From positions 1-42,354 of the forward strand of contig NZ_BDAW01000087.1 in assembly GCF_001625085.1 (NCBI RefSeq): DNA of 42,354 nt, given 5' to 3'. Within the stretch, counting starts at the first letter, position 1. The number at the start of each line of letters is the position of its first letter. Below the pieces are notes generated by a model. The model was not told the DNA's origin and ran no database searches. It saw nothing but the letters and a program-made list of their open reading frames with translations. The translations under genes and the position numbers were made by a program. The stretch is from Nocardia acidivorans NBRC 108247. GTDB lineage: Bacteria; Actinomycetota; Actinomycetes; Mycobacteriales; Mycobacteriaceae. Below are positions 32,585-40,340 of this stretch, piece after piece.

Positions 32585-33436
32585 TCAGAAGGATCCGGTG
32601 CTGGGCTTGGTGCCCGGATCGGTCGGCGGATCGGCGACGGTGACGACCTTGGTGGTCGTGGAGCCCGCTACACCGCTGCGGCCGGAGAAGGTCGCGCCGA
32701 TGGTGTACGAACCCGCGGCGCCCGGGGTCCAGACGATCGAGGCTTTGCCATTGGCGGCCACGGGGATATCGCCGAGGACATTGTCACCCGCCTTGAACTG
32801 GATGGTGCCGCCCGCGGCCGCCGGTGCGACGGTCGCCTCGAGGGTGACGGCTTTACCGGTCCGAGCGCCGGACACATCGGTGAGCACCGTGGTCGAGACC
32901 GCGTCGCTGGAGACCGTGATGGCCGGACCCTTGTTCTGATAGGTGCCGTCGCCGAGCGAGCCGCCGTAGTGCATGGAGGTCGGCAGCGGGGTGTCGCGGG
33001 CGCAGTTCACGCCCACCTTGTACTGCACCTCGAAGGTCTGCGACTTGGGCTGGATATTCGGGTACACCGGATATTTGGTGATGCCGAATTCGGCGCGCAC
33101 CCAATCCGAGGACGAAGTGTCCAGCTGAACCTGGTCGCCGCCCATCTTCGCCGAACCCGCGACCGGGGTGAGGCAGGCCGGGTGCAGATCCTTCACCGAG
33201 TAGATGTACTCCACCGGAATGCCGGTGCGCTCGAACATCGTCGTGACGGTAATGGTGTCGCCGACAACCGGATTAGTGTTCGACACCGTCCGGGCGTACT
33301 TGCTGTTCCCGTCGGTCCAGGTGATCGTGCCCGGCGCCGCCGCGGCCATCCCGGGCATCACCGCGACCACGAACCCGCCCGCGACCGCGAAGGCGGCCAT
33401 CGACCCCGCCACCCGCTGCGTTCTTCTATCCACCAT
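32585..33436 (-). CDS. Secreted protein with C-terminal Ig-like (Big) domain
   Basis: 283 residues from ATG 33436, chosen because GGGAG lies 5 nt upstream; longer in-frame starts to 33478 lack one. Signal peptide RRTQRVAGSMAAFAVAGG plus hydrophobic run ends GMAAAAPG. The middle (about 35-190) is a beta-rich domain with NPVVGDTITVTTMFERTG and a pair of Cys (HPACLTP, GVNCARD). The C-terminal domain has TVLTDVSGARTGKAVTLEATV, GGTIQFKAGDNVLG and TPGAAGSYTIGATFSG, the Big-type repeat of many actinobacterial surface proteins. Ends PGTKPSTGSF without a sortase motif. Probably extracellular. Confidence 0.88.
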   Translation of the reverse strand: MVDRRTQRVAGSMAAFAVAGGFVVAVMPGMAAAAPGTITWTDGNSKYARTVSNTNPVVGDTITVTTMFERTGIPVEYIYSVKDLHPACLTPVAGSAKMGGDQVQLDTSSSDWVRAEFGITKYPVYPNIQPKSQTFEVQYKVGVNCARDTPLPTSMHYGGSLGDGTYQNKGPAITVSSDAVSTTVLTDVSGARTGKAVTLEATVAPAAAGGTIQFKAGDNVLGDIPVAANGKASIVWTPGAAGSYTIGATFSGRSGVAGSTTTKVVTVADPPTDPGTKPSTGSF

Positions 33437-33576
33437 CGTTGCTCCCACGTACATCGGGTAACCCCTCGATATCGTCATCGAGGCGCTGAAACCCGAGTTG
33501 GCGCGATTAGATCACGGCCGCACCGGCCGCGGATCGGATTCCGAAATGATGGTGTGTCAGATTCCTGGTCCGGTTC

Positions 33577-34011
33577 TCAGTCCAGGCAGAACTCATTACC
33601 TTCGACGTCCTGCATGACGAGGCAGGATTCGTTCTCCTCGTCCGCGGGCAACAGGTAGAGGCGGGTCGCACCGAGGGGGAGCAATCGGGCGCATTCGGCT
33701 TCGAGGGCGGCCAGGCGCTCCGCGCCCACCAGACCGGTGCCGACCCGCACATCGAGGTGCACCCGGTTCTTGACGATCTTGCCTTCGGGGACGCGCTGGA
33801 AGTACAGGCGCGGACCCGCACCCGTGGGATCCATACAGGCGAAGGAGGCGCCCCGGCGATCGGGCGGCAGCGAGCGATCGTAGGCGGCCCAGTCGGCGAA
33901 GCCCTCGGGGGGCGGTGGCACGACATAGCCCAGCACCTCGCACCAGAAACGAGCGACGCGTTCGGGTTCGGCGCAGTCGAAGGTGACCTGAATCTTCTTG
34001 ACCGACGGCAT
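33577..34011 (-). CDS. VOC-superfamily (glyoxalase-like) protein
   Basis: 144 residues, ATG 34011 preceded by a GGTGG site. VOC betaalphabeta-betabetabeta pattern: VKKIQVTFDCAEPERVARFW, CEVLGYVVPPPPEGF, a central RLYFQRVPEGKIVKNRVHLDVRVG, and DEENESCLVMQDVEGNEFCLD at the C-terminus. Glyoxalase_6-type members are mostly uncharacterised. HLDV plus EFCLD supply the metal or ligand site positions (His, Glu). Neighbouring genes give no substrate hint. Confidence 0.9.
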   Translation of the reverse strand: MPSVKKIQVTFDCAEPERVARFWCEVLGYVVPPPPEGFADWAAYDRSLPPDRRGASFACMDPTGAGPRLYFQRVPEGKIVKNRVHLDVRVGTGLVGAERLAALEAECARLLPLGATRLYLLPADEENESCLVMQDVEGNEFCLD

Positions 34012-34103
34012 CGATCCACCATAGGGGCCGGTTCGCTCGGCCGAAACCATATTTCGGCGGGGGCGGCGAGGCAGCGCATATCCGGCAAACGCAGAATGGG
34101 TCC

Positions 34104-34880
34104 GTGCGGAATGTCCGATTCGGCGGGCCGGGTGGCTTCATCCGGGAGGTACGGCTGGCGAATACCGCCGTGGCCGACGAGTATCCGTTCGCGCTGCCCG
34201 TGGTGCGATGGCTCGGGGGTTCGGGCGGGCTGGCGCTGCCGCCCGGGGTCACCTTTCTGGTGGGCGAGAACGGTGCCGGCAAATCGACGCTGCTCGAGGC
34301 GATCGCGGTCGCCGCCGGCTTCAATCCCGAAGGCGGAAGCCGCAATTTCCGCTTCGCCACCCGCGCCAGCGAATCCTCGCTCGGCGATCATCTGGTGCTG
34401 CGGTGGGGCGTGACCAAACCGCGCACCGGGTTCTTCCTGCGCGCGGAGTCCTACTACAACGTCGCCTCCGAGATCGAGCGTCTCGACAGTACGCCCGACG
34501 GCGGTCCGCCGCTGCTAACGGCGTACGGCGGTGTCTCGGCGCATGAACGCTCGCATGGCGAATCCTTTCTCGACCTGGTGACCCATCGGTTCGGGCCGAA
34601 CGGGCTCTATCTGCTCGACGAACCCGAAGCCGCGCTGTCCGTGCGTGGATGCATGGCCGTCCTCGCCCGCCTCGCCGAACTCGCCGATCGCGGCTGCCAG
34701 ATCCTCGTCGCCACCCACTCCCCGATCCTGCTCGCCCTGCCCGGCGCCACCATCTGCGAAATCGCCGACGACGGTCACCTCGGCCGGGTCGACTTCGATG
34801 ACGCCCTCCCGGTGCGGTTGACCCGCGGCTTCCTCTCGAACCCCGACAGATTCCTACGCCACCTGTTCACCGAGGACTAG
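34104..34880 (+). CDS. ABC-type AAA ATPase, soluble
   Basis: 258 residues, GTG start. Walker A LVGENGAGKSTLLEA (about residues 51-65), Walker B LYLLDEPEAALS (about 173-184) and H-loop ATHSPILLALPGA. The signature region AYGGVSAHERSHGESFLDLV resembles AAA_21/Rad50-like stand-alone predicted ATPases rather than transporter ATPases. No TM partner is adjacent. Proteins of this size and motif set are widespread single genes of unknown job, sometimes in phage defence or DNA repair contexts; nothing here favours one of these. Confidence 0.85.
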   Translation: MRNVRFGGPGGFIREVRLANTAVADEYPFALPVVRWLGGSGGLALPPGVTFLVGENGAGKSTLLEAIAVAAGFNPEGGSRNFRFATRASESSLGDHLVLRWGVTKPRTGFFLRAESYYNVASEIERLDSTPDGGPPLLTAYGGVSAHERSHGESFLDLVTHRFGPNGLYLLDEPEAALSVRGCMAVLARLAELADRGCQILVATHSPILLALPGATICEIADDGHLGRVDFDDALPVRLTRGFLSNPDRFLRHLFTED

Positions 34881-35184
34881 TCGAGGCCCATCCACCACGC
34901 TTCGAGCTCATCGTCCTCGGAGTACTCCGGCGGCGGCCGATACCCTGTCGGCAGCTCCACCGTCGTGGCGGCGGTCCGCAACGCGATCGCGCGAATCTCC
35001 GCCATGGCGAAATCTCCCACGGCTCCTCGATGTGGAACTCCGGCAGCGGGATTCGAGGACCGAGCGCATGCCACACGGCGATCACCTCGACCTCGCCCTC
35101 GGCTTCGGCGGCAAGCGCCACCTCGCGAACGACGTCGGCCAGCGGGACTCGCCGCAATGGCTCGGCACCGCTGCCCCCGATCAT
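34877..35184 (-). pseudogene. Small gene apparently split by a frameshift
   Basis: On the minus strand one frame gives coherent protein from ATG 35184 (MIGGSGAEPLRRVPLADVV to FHIEEPWEI), then degenerates into Arg/Ser/Pro noise. A second frame becomes coherent from about 35005 (MAEIRAIALRTAATTVELP to DDELEAWWMGLD, stop 34877). A single missing base near 35005-35015 would join them into one about 100-residue protein. Alternatively the 42-residue ORF from ATG 35005 is separate; it has GGGAG 8 nt upstream. The stop overlaps the convergent ATPase's last codons. Function unknown. Confidence 0.45.
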
Positions 35185-35310
35185 CCCGTGGTCGGAGCGA
35201 AACGCTCACCACCGATGCGCCGGGGCGGGCGTTGACGGTCGGCGAGATCGTGCTGATTGCCGCGGTGTTCACCGAGGTGATTCGGGCAGCCCTGCGCTCG
35301 CGCCGGTGAA

Positions 35311-35850
35311 TCAGCGAATCTTGTTCTCCTGCTGCGCTTTACGTTTGGCACGCGCCATCCGCAGCAGATAGGCCGGGGTCGGCGGAACCCAGCCGAGCTG
35401 TTGCGCCTGCCCGAGATCATCCCGATCGGCCCAGTGCTCGATCACCTTGCCGTCCGCGATCCGCACCCAATGCGACTGCGTGACAGCGAAAGTCCGGCCG
35501 GTCGGCGGGAAGACCTGATCCACCTGCCCGTCCTCGTCGTACACCACGAACGGTCCGACATGGCGGCCGGACATGGTGGTGCGCAGCGCCACCAGATCAT
35601 CGTTCACGATCGCGGCCTCGATGGTGTGGCGCAGTTCCGCGTACGCCGCGCGCAACCAGAGCGCCGTGGCGAAATACGCGGCCGGGCCGCGATCCCGGGC
35701 CGCGGGCGGCTCGGACTTGGCCTCCCGATTGATCGCATCGGGGTGGATGATCGCGTCGAAATCGGCGCGCTCACCCTCGGCCATGAGATGCACCGAACGA
35801 ATGGCCAGTGCACGGGCGGTCTCGGCCGCGGTCGGAGCTGTGCTGTCCAT
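35311..35850 (-). CDS. SnoaL-like (NTF2-fold) protein
   Basis: 179 residues from ATG 35850 with GAGG upstream. SnoaL/ester-cyclase-like pattern: SVHLMAEGERADFDAIIHPDAINRE, split after the first helix, FATALWLRAAYAELRHTIEAAI, VALRTTMSGRHVGPFVVY, FAVTQSHWVRIADGKVIEHWADRD (in two parts). The IADGKVIEHWADRDD end is the hallmark of these proteins. Substrates are diverse and unknown here. The C-terminal Arg/Lys-rich tail (LRMARAKRKAQQENKIR) is unusual for the fold. Confidence 0.88.
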   Translation of the reverse strand: MDSTAPTAAETARALAIRSVHLMAEGERADFDAIIHPDAINREAKSEPPAARDRGPAAYFATALWLRAAYAELRHTIEAAIVNDDLVALRTTMSGRHVGPFVVYDEDGQVDQVFPPTGRTFAVTQSHWVRIADGKVIEHWADRDDLGQAQQLGWVPPTPAYLLRMARAKRKAQQENKIR

Positions 35851-36179
35851 GAAAGACCTCGCAATCGGGGGACGAACCAACGTGTCTCCACTATGTATCG
35901 ACCGCGAGCAGGTTCGCGTTCACCGCCGCATCCCGATTGTGTGGACGAACGTAACCGAGCTTTGCTGAAAAGTAGCCAACCTTGCTCAGCGTAACGTCAC
36001 AGCACGCGCCAGGTCATCACCGTCCACAGGCTGAGTGAACGCGAACAGTGGTTGTTGCGTTGCCGCACAAGGCAATTCGGAAAAACGCCTCAGCGCCGGA
36101 TAAATAGCCCGTCCCTCGAATTCCGCGGAGTTAACCAATCTCTTCGAGACCGACTGAACGGCGTAGGTACGCTGCCGTA
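35851..36179. other. Intergenic, no gene recognised
   Basis: This 329-bp stretch separates the SnoaL-like gene from the PucR fragment and is richer in AT than its flanks in places. A minus-strand frame (stop at 35986) ends RRFSELPCAATQQPLFAFTQ and could be a gene tail, but no start, family or upstream domain supports it. Confidence 0.4.
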
Positions 36180-36415
36180 ATGGCTTGGGAGCGGCCGTCG
36201 GATCGCATCTGCGAATTGTTGCGCCGTGGTGCGGAGGCGGTGCTGGGCGCGCCTCGCGGGTGGTTCGACTATGTGGACGCGGCGGTGCTGGCGGCCCCGA
36301 GTATGGCCGCGGTCGCTGATGATCCGGTGTTGCGGGAGGGTATCCCGCGAACGAATCGGGCGAACATGCCGCACTGGGCGGCGGCAAACGTCCGGGATCC
36401 CGGGGTATCGCGGCA
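36180..36415 (+). pseudogene. N-terminal fragment of a PucR-type regulator
   Basis: About 78 residues, RICELLRRGAEAVLGAP to IPRTNRANMPHWAAANVRDPG. The segment RRTNxANxxHWAAANVRDPG is characteristic of the RsbRD-like N-terminal domain of PucR-family transcription factors. After RDPG the frame runs into the antisense of the TetR 3' end and reads as noise, so the middle domain and C-terminal helix-turn-helix (about 300 residues) are lost. The fragment ends within about 10 bp of the TetR stop, marking a recombination or deletion join. Confidence 0.65.
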
Positions 36416-36419
36416 GCGT

Positions 36420-37175
36420 TCAGTTCACCGGAGCCACCTGCCCGTCGCCGCCGGGGTGCGGCAGGGTGGCGGCGAGCCCGGCCAGCAGCAGGTCCAAGCC
36501 GCGTTCCAGCTCAGCCGCACCGTCATAGGAAGCCAGCACCGGCGCCAGCGCACGCAGCTGCGGGAACTCCCCGATCGGCAGCCGGTGCAGCCCGAGGCGG
36601 AGCACGTCGTCGGTCTCGTCGGGTCGCTCGATCAGTTCCTGCAACTCGTTGAGGACATGCCCGTAGAGGAATCCGAACAACGCGCGGTAGATGTGCAGCG
36701 CATCAGCGCCGGAGAAGCCCGCGCGGGTCAGCAACGCGAGGATGTCCTCGACAGGTCGCACCACGGCCTGCGGCCGCTGACCGAGCGGGGTCGCCAACGG
36801 CCGTGTCACCAACAACGGCACCACTCGCGGATGGGTCAGCGATAGTTCCCGGAAGGCTCGGGCGACCGCGCGCAGCTGACCGGACCAGTCCGGATCCGTG
36901 GGATCGACCTTCAGTTCGGCGAATACGATCTCGGCGATGCCATCAAGTACAGCGGCCTTGTTCGGCACGTGCCGGTATATCACCATCGGATCCCGGCCCA
37001 CCGCCTCGGCCAAGCGGCGCATGGACAATCGGTCGACACCGTCACGATCGACGATCGACAGCGCAGCCGCCAGCACACCCGCACGGGTCACCTGGCCGCT
37101 GCCCGCGCCGTCGGCGGTCCGCACGGCCCCCGACGTCGTGGAATCCGGCTTGTCGGAAGGCAATTCGGCCATCAT
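36420..37175 (-). CDS. TetR/AcrR-family regulator (TetR_C-type)
   Basis: 251 residues. HTH in RAGVLAAALSIVDRDGVD, LSMRRLAEAVGRDPMVIYRHVPNKAAVL; C-terminal domain like TetR_C (about 90-240) with FRELSLTHPRVVPLLV and ALFGFLYGHVLNELQEL. N-terminal extension of about 30 residues is Ser/Asp/Gly-rich. The start is ATG 37175 or the adjacent 37172, with GAGGGAG upstream. Divergent from the small membrane-protein/DUF5994 genes; an operator-like motif lies between at 37218-37239, and the same motif recurs at 41205-41226. Confidence 0.93.
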   Translation of the reverse strand: MMAELPSDKPDSTTSGAVRTADGAGSGQVTRAGVLAAALSIVDRDGVDRLSMRRLAEAVGRDPMVIYRHVPNKAAVLDGIAEIVFAELKVDPTDPDWSGQLRAVARAFRELSLTHPRVVPLLVTRPLATPLGQRPQAVVRPVEDILALLTRAGFSGADALHIYRALFGFLYGHVLNELQELIERPDETDDVLRLGLHRLPIGEFPQLRALAPVLASYDGAAELERGLDLLLAGLAATLPHPGGDGQVAPVN

Positions 37176-37217
37176 GGCGGCTCCCTCGGATCGGGACGAA
37201 GAATCAGTGCGCCACTA

Positions 37218-37239
37218 GTGTAGACCTACAACGTTGACA
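37218..37239. promoter_or_regulatory. Operator-like motif, copy 1
   Basis: A 22-bp block containing TGTAGACCTACA and GTTGACA matches 18 of 22 bases of the block at 41205. It lies between the TetR gene and the plus-strand genes and overlaps a good -35, so it is a candidate TetR site. Confidence 0.6.
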
Positions 37240-37262
37240 TGGTGCTCTGTGCGGTGTCTACT
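37234..37262 (+). promoter_or_regulatory. Sigma-70-type promoter
   Basis: TTGACA (37234-37239), a 17-nt spacer and TCTACT (37257-37262): perfect -35 and 4 of 6 in the -10. It points at the gene at 37292 and the DUF5994 genes and is overlapped by operator copy 1. Confidence 0.6.
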
Positions 37263-37291
37263 GGGAAGTACCAACAGATCCGAGGATTCCC

Positions 37292-37522
37292 ATGATCATT
37301 ACCTTCGGTCTTGTTCTCCTGGCCGCCCTCGTGATCATCGCGGTCACGGGCGTGTCGTCGATTTCCGTGCAGGTCAAAGACCTGCGGCGATCCCTCGGGC
37401 GATTCTTCGCCCGCGTCACCGGACGAACACCGCCGTCCGCGCATATACCCGGACGCCTCGATCATTCGGTCGGCGAAACCGAACAGGGAACTCGCAAGGA
37501 GGGCGAAGCCTTCGAATACTGA
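37292..37522 (+). CDS. Small single-TM membrane protein
   Basis: 76 residues from ATG 37292, with a GAGG site upstream. One N-terminal TM (IITFGLVLLAALVIIAVTG, residues 2-20) is followed by a basic amphipathic segment (VKDLRRSLGRFFARVTGR) and an acidic tail rich in Gly/Glu (GETEQGTRKEGEAFEY). Probably type-I-like with a cytosolic tail. First gene under the TTGACA promoter next to the TetR gene, followed 105 bp later by a DUF5994 gene. No family recognised. Confidence 0.65.
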   Translation: MIITFGLVLLAALVIIAVTGVSSISVQVKDLRRSLGRFFARVTGRTPPSAHIPGRLDHSVGETEQGTRKEGEAFEY

Positions 37523-37627
37523 CCCGCACTATCTACCGGTACTCGCCGGGACAGGAGCGTCATCATCACATCGTCACCGGTTCACCAGCCGACGTACCGC
37601 GGCCCTCCTGAGCCGCCGCGACTGAAC

Positions 37628-37969
37628 TTGAATCCACAGATCCTGCATTCCGATTACATCGACGGCGCCTGGTGGCCCCGAACGGCCGATCTCACCGTCG
37701 AACTTCCAGATCTCCTGGCCGCCTTGCGGATTCGAGTCGGCGCGGTGAATCGGATCGTTTATGACCAGCACACCTGGTCCTCGCCGCCATGGCAGACGAT
37801 CGTGGCGGGCCGGGAGATTCGGCTCGAACCGTACCCATTCCGTTTGCCCAACACGCTGTATGTCATCGGCGCCGACGCCACGGTGATCGTGTTGCGCGTG
37901 ATCGCGTCATCCACCGATGAGGCCACCGCGAACACCGAACTGACGGCCGCCACCGGGCCGGCGGTCTAG
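37628..37969 (+). CDS. DUF5994 protein, copy 1 (start codon uncertain)
   Basis: 113 residues from TTG 37628, but similarity begins just before it: in frame, RLNLNPQ precedes the conserved DGAWWPRTADLTVELPDLL, with VGAVNRIVYDQHTW, VAGREIRLEPY and ATVIVLRVI following. DUF5994 proteins are small, of unknown function, and occur in several copies in mycolata. The leader ACAGGAGCG at 37551-37559 is identical to that of copy 3, where it precedes ATGACACCG; here the aligned codon is ATC (ATCACATCG). So the ancestral start may be lost, or initiation may use a rare AUC or the TTG. Stop is 4 bp before copy 2. Confidence 0.75.
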   Translation: MNPQILHSDYIDGAWWPRTADLTVELPDLLAALRIRVGAVNRIVYDQHTWSSPPWQTIVAGREIRLEPYPFRLPNTLYVIGADATVIVLRVIASSTDEATANTELTAATGPAV

Positions 37970-37972
37970 ATC

Positions 37973-38464
37973 ATGCCTGGCATGCCGGGGCGACGACGCC
38001 CGATCACCAACCATCACGCGATGGGCGAGAACTCCGGTTCTACCACCGACACTCGTCAGCCCTTCCGGTCTCCGACCCGCACACCGCGTCTGATGCTCCG
38101 AGCGCCGGGCACCCGCGGGGGAACCGTCGACGGCGCGTGGTGGCCGTGGACCACCAACCTCACCACCGAACTGCACGACCTGATCAGCGCCGTCACCCCG
38201 CGCCTGGGCCCCACGGTGCGTGTCGGCTTCGAATGGAACGCCACCAGCCTCGCCCAGCGACGCATCGACGGCGGTGACGACGACATCGGCATACACGGCC
38301 CTGCCGGCGACCAGCCACCCGATGTCATGCGCCTCTACGGAACTCACGACACCGCACTCGCCCTACGCGTCATCCCCCCGGACGCCACACCCCGGGAAGC
38401 CGACGAGCAAATGCGGCTGGCAGCAGGAAGACCCGCTTCCCCCGACGCAAGCGACCCTCCATAA
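37973..38464 (+). CDS. DUF5994 protein, copy 2
   Basis: 163 residues from ATG 37973 (ATG 37982 possible). A non-conserved about 40-residue head (GRRRPITNHHAMGENSG) precedes the family core: TPRLMLRAPG, GTVDGAWWPWTTNLTTELHDL and ISAVTPRLGPTVRVGFEWNA, with a C-terminal DTALALRVIPPDATPREADEQM. Compared with copies 1 and 3 the middle part carries an insert, RRIDGGDDDIGIHGPAGDQP. Begins 4 bp after copy 1, so co-transcribed. Confidence 0.78.
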   Translation: MPGMPGRRRPITNHHAMGENSGSTTDTRQPFRSPTRTPRLMLRAPGTRGGTVDGAWWPWTTNLTTELHDLISAVTPRLGPTVRVGFEWNATSLAQRRIDGGDDDIGIHGPAGDQPPDVMRLYGTHDTALALRVIPPDATPREADEQMRLAAGRPASPDASDPP

Positions 38465-38637
38465 GCAGTGGATCCCGGTGGTGGAACTCGGGGCGATCGT
38501 CCTACGTGATCGAGCGTCAGTCGCCCGACACCGACGGGTAGTCGAAGGCCGCGACGGCCGCCGGAAACCCCGCCTACATCAGACCCGGGTTCATGATCTT
38601 CGAAGGGCGGCTTGTGATCTCACGTGTCGGACTACCG

Positions 38638-38666
38638 TTGAGGGTGCGAACGCGGTCAAGTATCGA
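38638..38666 (+). promoter_or_regulatory. Promoter candidate for the GAF-ANTAR operon
   Basis: TTGAGG (38638-38643), 17-nt spacer, TATCGA (38661-38666). The bases before it (ACTACCGTTGAGG) loosely echo the CTACAnnGTTGACA part of the operator motif, but too weakly to call a third site. Confidence 0.35.
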
Positions 38667-38757
38667 CCCGTCGTGATCTCTACGGCGTTGTGGCGCCACC
38701 GAGAGGACAGTCTGCAACCGCGGCACCGAGGCGGCACGGCATGGTCAGGAGGCTCTC

Positions 38758-38850
38758 GTGACCCGAATCGTTCATCCCCAATGGGATTCGCGCGCGGGTT
38801 CCGTCTCCAGAATCGGAGCGCAGGCGGTTCGCGGGCGGTGGCGGTCGTGA
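38758..38850 (+). CDS. 30-codon leader ORF coupled to the first GAF-ANTAR gene
   Basis: GTG 38758 has AGGAGG (38747-38752) 5 nt upstream, the best ribosome-binding site of the operon. It encodes MTRIVHPQWDSRAG and a basic, Arg-rich rest, and ends with a TGA at 38848-38850 that overlaps the GTG (38847) in the ANTAR frame as GTGA. This layout suggests a translated leader whose ribosomes reinitiate on the regulator gene. The peptide itself resembles nothing I know, and it could instead be fortuitous. Confidence 0.45.
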   Translation: MTRIVHPQWDSRAGSVSRIGAQAVRGRWRS

Positions 38851-39578
38851 ACGCCTTCGACGCGGTGGGTTCGGAGCGGTTTCTGGCGGCATTGACCGCG
38901 GTGCCGCGCGATATCGGCGGTCCGCCGCGGCTCTGTGCGGCGTGTCTAAGGGTGTTGAAGGTGCAGCGTGTCGCGATCGCGATCACGGTCGACTTCGCCG
39001 AGACCGGATGGGAGGTGCTGTGCGCCAGCGATCCTATCGCCGACCGGTTCGAGGCATTGCAGGCCACCGCGGGCCAGGGTCCGGGTTTCGACGCCGCCGC
39101 GCGAGGGGAACCGGTGAATGTCGAGAGCCTGGCGTTGATTCATCACCGATGGCCACTGCTGGGCGCGGCGATGGACCCCGCCGAATCCGGTGCGGTGTAT
39201 TCGATCCCGTTACAGGCGGGCGCGGCGCGGTTGGGGGTACTGGATCTGTTCTGCGACGCGCCTGGCCCCCTGGACGGCGCGCAGTGGGCGGCCGCGACCT
39301 CGGTCGCCACGATGGTGACGATGATCCTGCTGTCGGACCAGCGCGCCGAATCCGACCGGGCCGAGATGGTGTTGGGGCAGTGGTGGAATTCCGCGCCGCG
39401 CACCCGCGAAATCCATCAGGCCAGTGGGATGGTCGCCGCGCAACTCGGCGTCCCCGTGCGCGATGCCTACGCGCGCCTACAGGGCCATGCCTTCGCCCAC
39501 GGACACACCCTGGCCGAGGTCGCCTCCGACGTGGTCGCACGTCGATTGCGGTTGTCCCCCGACCCAGACGGGCCCTGA
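38847..39578 (+). CDS. GAF-ANTAR regulator 1
   Basis: 243 residues from GTG 38847, chosen for the GTGA overlap with the leader ORF; an in-frame ATG at 38781 would add 22 Arg/Ser-rich residues. GAF-type sensor domain (about 15-165; VLKVQRVAIAITVDFAETG, YSIPLQAGAARLGVLDLFCD) is followed by an ANTAR RNA-binding helical domain (about 180-235): REIHQASGMVAAQLGV, DAYARLQGHAFAHGHTLAEV. ANTAR proteins bind paired hexaloop hairpins and act as antiterminators. The GAF ligand is unknown. Three Cys lie in the GAF domain (LCAACLRV and a later one). Thirty bp before its paralogue. Confidence 0.88.
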   Translation: MNAFDAVGSERFLAALTAVPRDIGGPPRLCAACLRVLKVQRVAIAITVDFAETGWEVLCASDPIADRFEALQATAGQGPGFDAAARGEPVNVESLALIHHRWPLLGAAMDPAESGAVYSIPLQAGAARLGVLDLFCDAPGPLDGAQWAAATSVATMVTMILLSDQRAESDRAEMVLGQWWNSAPRTREIHQASGMVAAQLGVPVRDAYARLQGHAFAHGHTLAEVASDVVARRLRLSPDPDGP

Positions 39579-39608
39579 ACACACAGACGACAACAGGAGG
39601 ATGAGGTC

Positions 39609-40340
39609 ATGAAGGAGCGAGAAGGCCCATTGATGCGGGCGTTCGTGGAGCTCGTGGACACACTCGTCGACGACTACGATCTGATCGAGCTGGCGCAGCG
39701 TCTCGTAGACGACTGCGCACGATTGCTGGCCGTCGATGCCGCGGGGATTCTGCTGGCCGCCCCCGGCGGCGGGTTGCAGGTGCTGGCCTCCACCACCGAG
39801 CAGGCGCGATTGTTGGAGCTGTTCCAGGTACAGGCCGAGGCCGGTCCGTGCCTGCTCGCCTACCGCAGTGGCGCCGCGGTGCTGGTCGAAGATCTCACCG
39901 TCGACCGACAACGCTGGCCCGCGTTCGCGCAGCGCGCCCTCGACGACGGATTCCTCGCCGTGTGTGCACTGCCGATGCGCTTGCGCGATGAGCGGATCGG
40001 CGCACTGAATCTGTTCACCAGAACCGCCGCGGCGCTGTCGGGTCAAGACCTACGCGTGGGACAGGCGCTGGCCGATGTCGCCACCATCGGTATCCTGCAC
40101 CAGCGCGCGGTGACCCGCTCCGACGTCGTCCACAGGCAATTACAGGGAGCATTGAACTCGCGCATCATCATCGAACAAGCCAAGGGCATGCTCGCCGAAC
40201 GAGGCGGCCTCGACATGGACCAGGCCTTCGCGCGGCTACGCGGCCACGCCCGCAGCCACAACGTGCGCCTGACCGATCTGGCCCGCACCCTCGTCGAAGG
40301 CACCACCGAAACCGCGGCGTTGCTGAACACCGCGCCCTGA
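39609..40340 (+). CDS. GAF-ANTAR regulator 2
   Basis: 243 residues from ATG 39609 with AGGAGG at 39596-39601. GAF domain (about 15-165): DDCARLLAVDAAGILLAAPGG, EAGPCLLAYRSGAAVLVEDL and LPMRLRDERIGALNLFTR. ANTAR domain (about 180-235): NSRIIIEQAKGMLAERGG, DQAFARLRGHARSHNVRLTD. The QAKGMLAE motif is the canonical ANTAR start, so RNA binding is likely. Same length and layout as the preceding gene but clearly divergent in sequence. May form hetero- or homodimers; targets unknown. Confidence 0.93.
   Translation: MKEREGPLMRAFVELVDTLVDDYDLIELAQRLVDDCARLLAVDAAGILLAAPGGGLQVLASTTEQARLLELFQVQAEAGPCLLAYRSGAAVLVEDLTVDRQRWPAFAQRALDDGFLAVCALPMRLRDERIGALNLFTRTAAALSGQDLRVGQALADVATIGILHQRAVTRSDVVHRQLQGALNSRIIIEQAKGMLAERGGLDMDQAFARLRGHARSHNVRLTDLARTLVEGTTETAALLNTAP

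Noticed and set aside
34965..35309. Plus-strand frame ending VGEIVLIAAVFTEVIRAALRSRR
   Set aside because: Only the last about 25 residues look protein-like; the rest is antisense noise of the broken minus-strand gene, with no start or family.
38628..38643. Possible third copy of the 22-bp operator motif
   Set aside because: Only CTAC-CGTTGA is shared and the spacing differs by several bases; not significant by eye.
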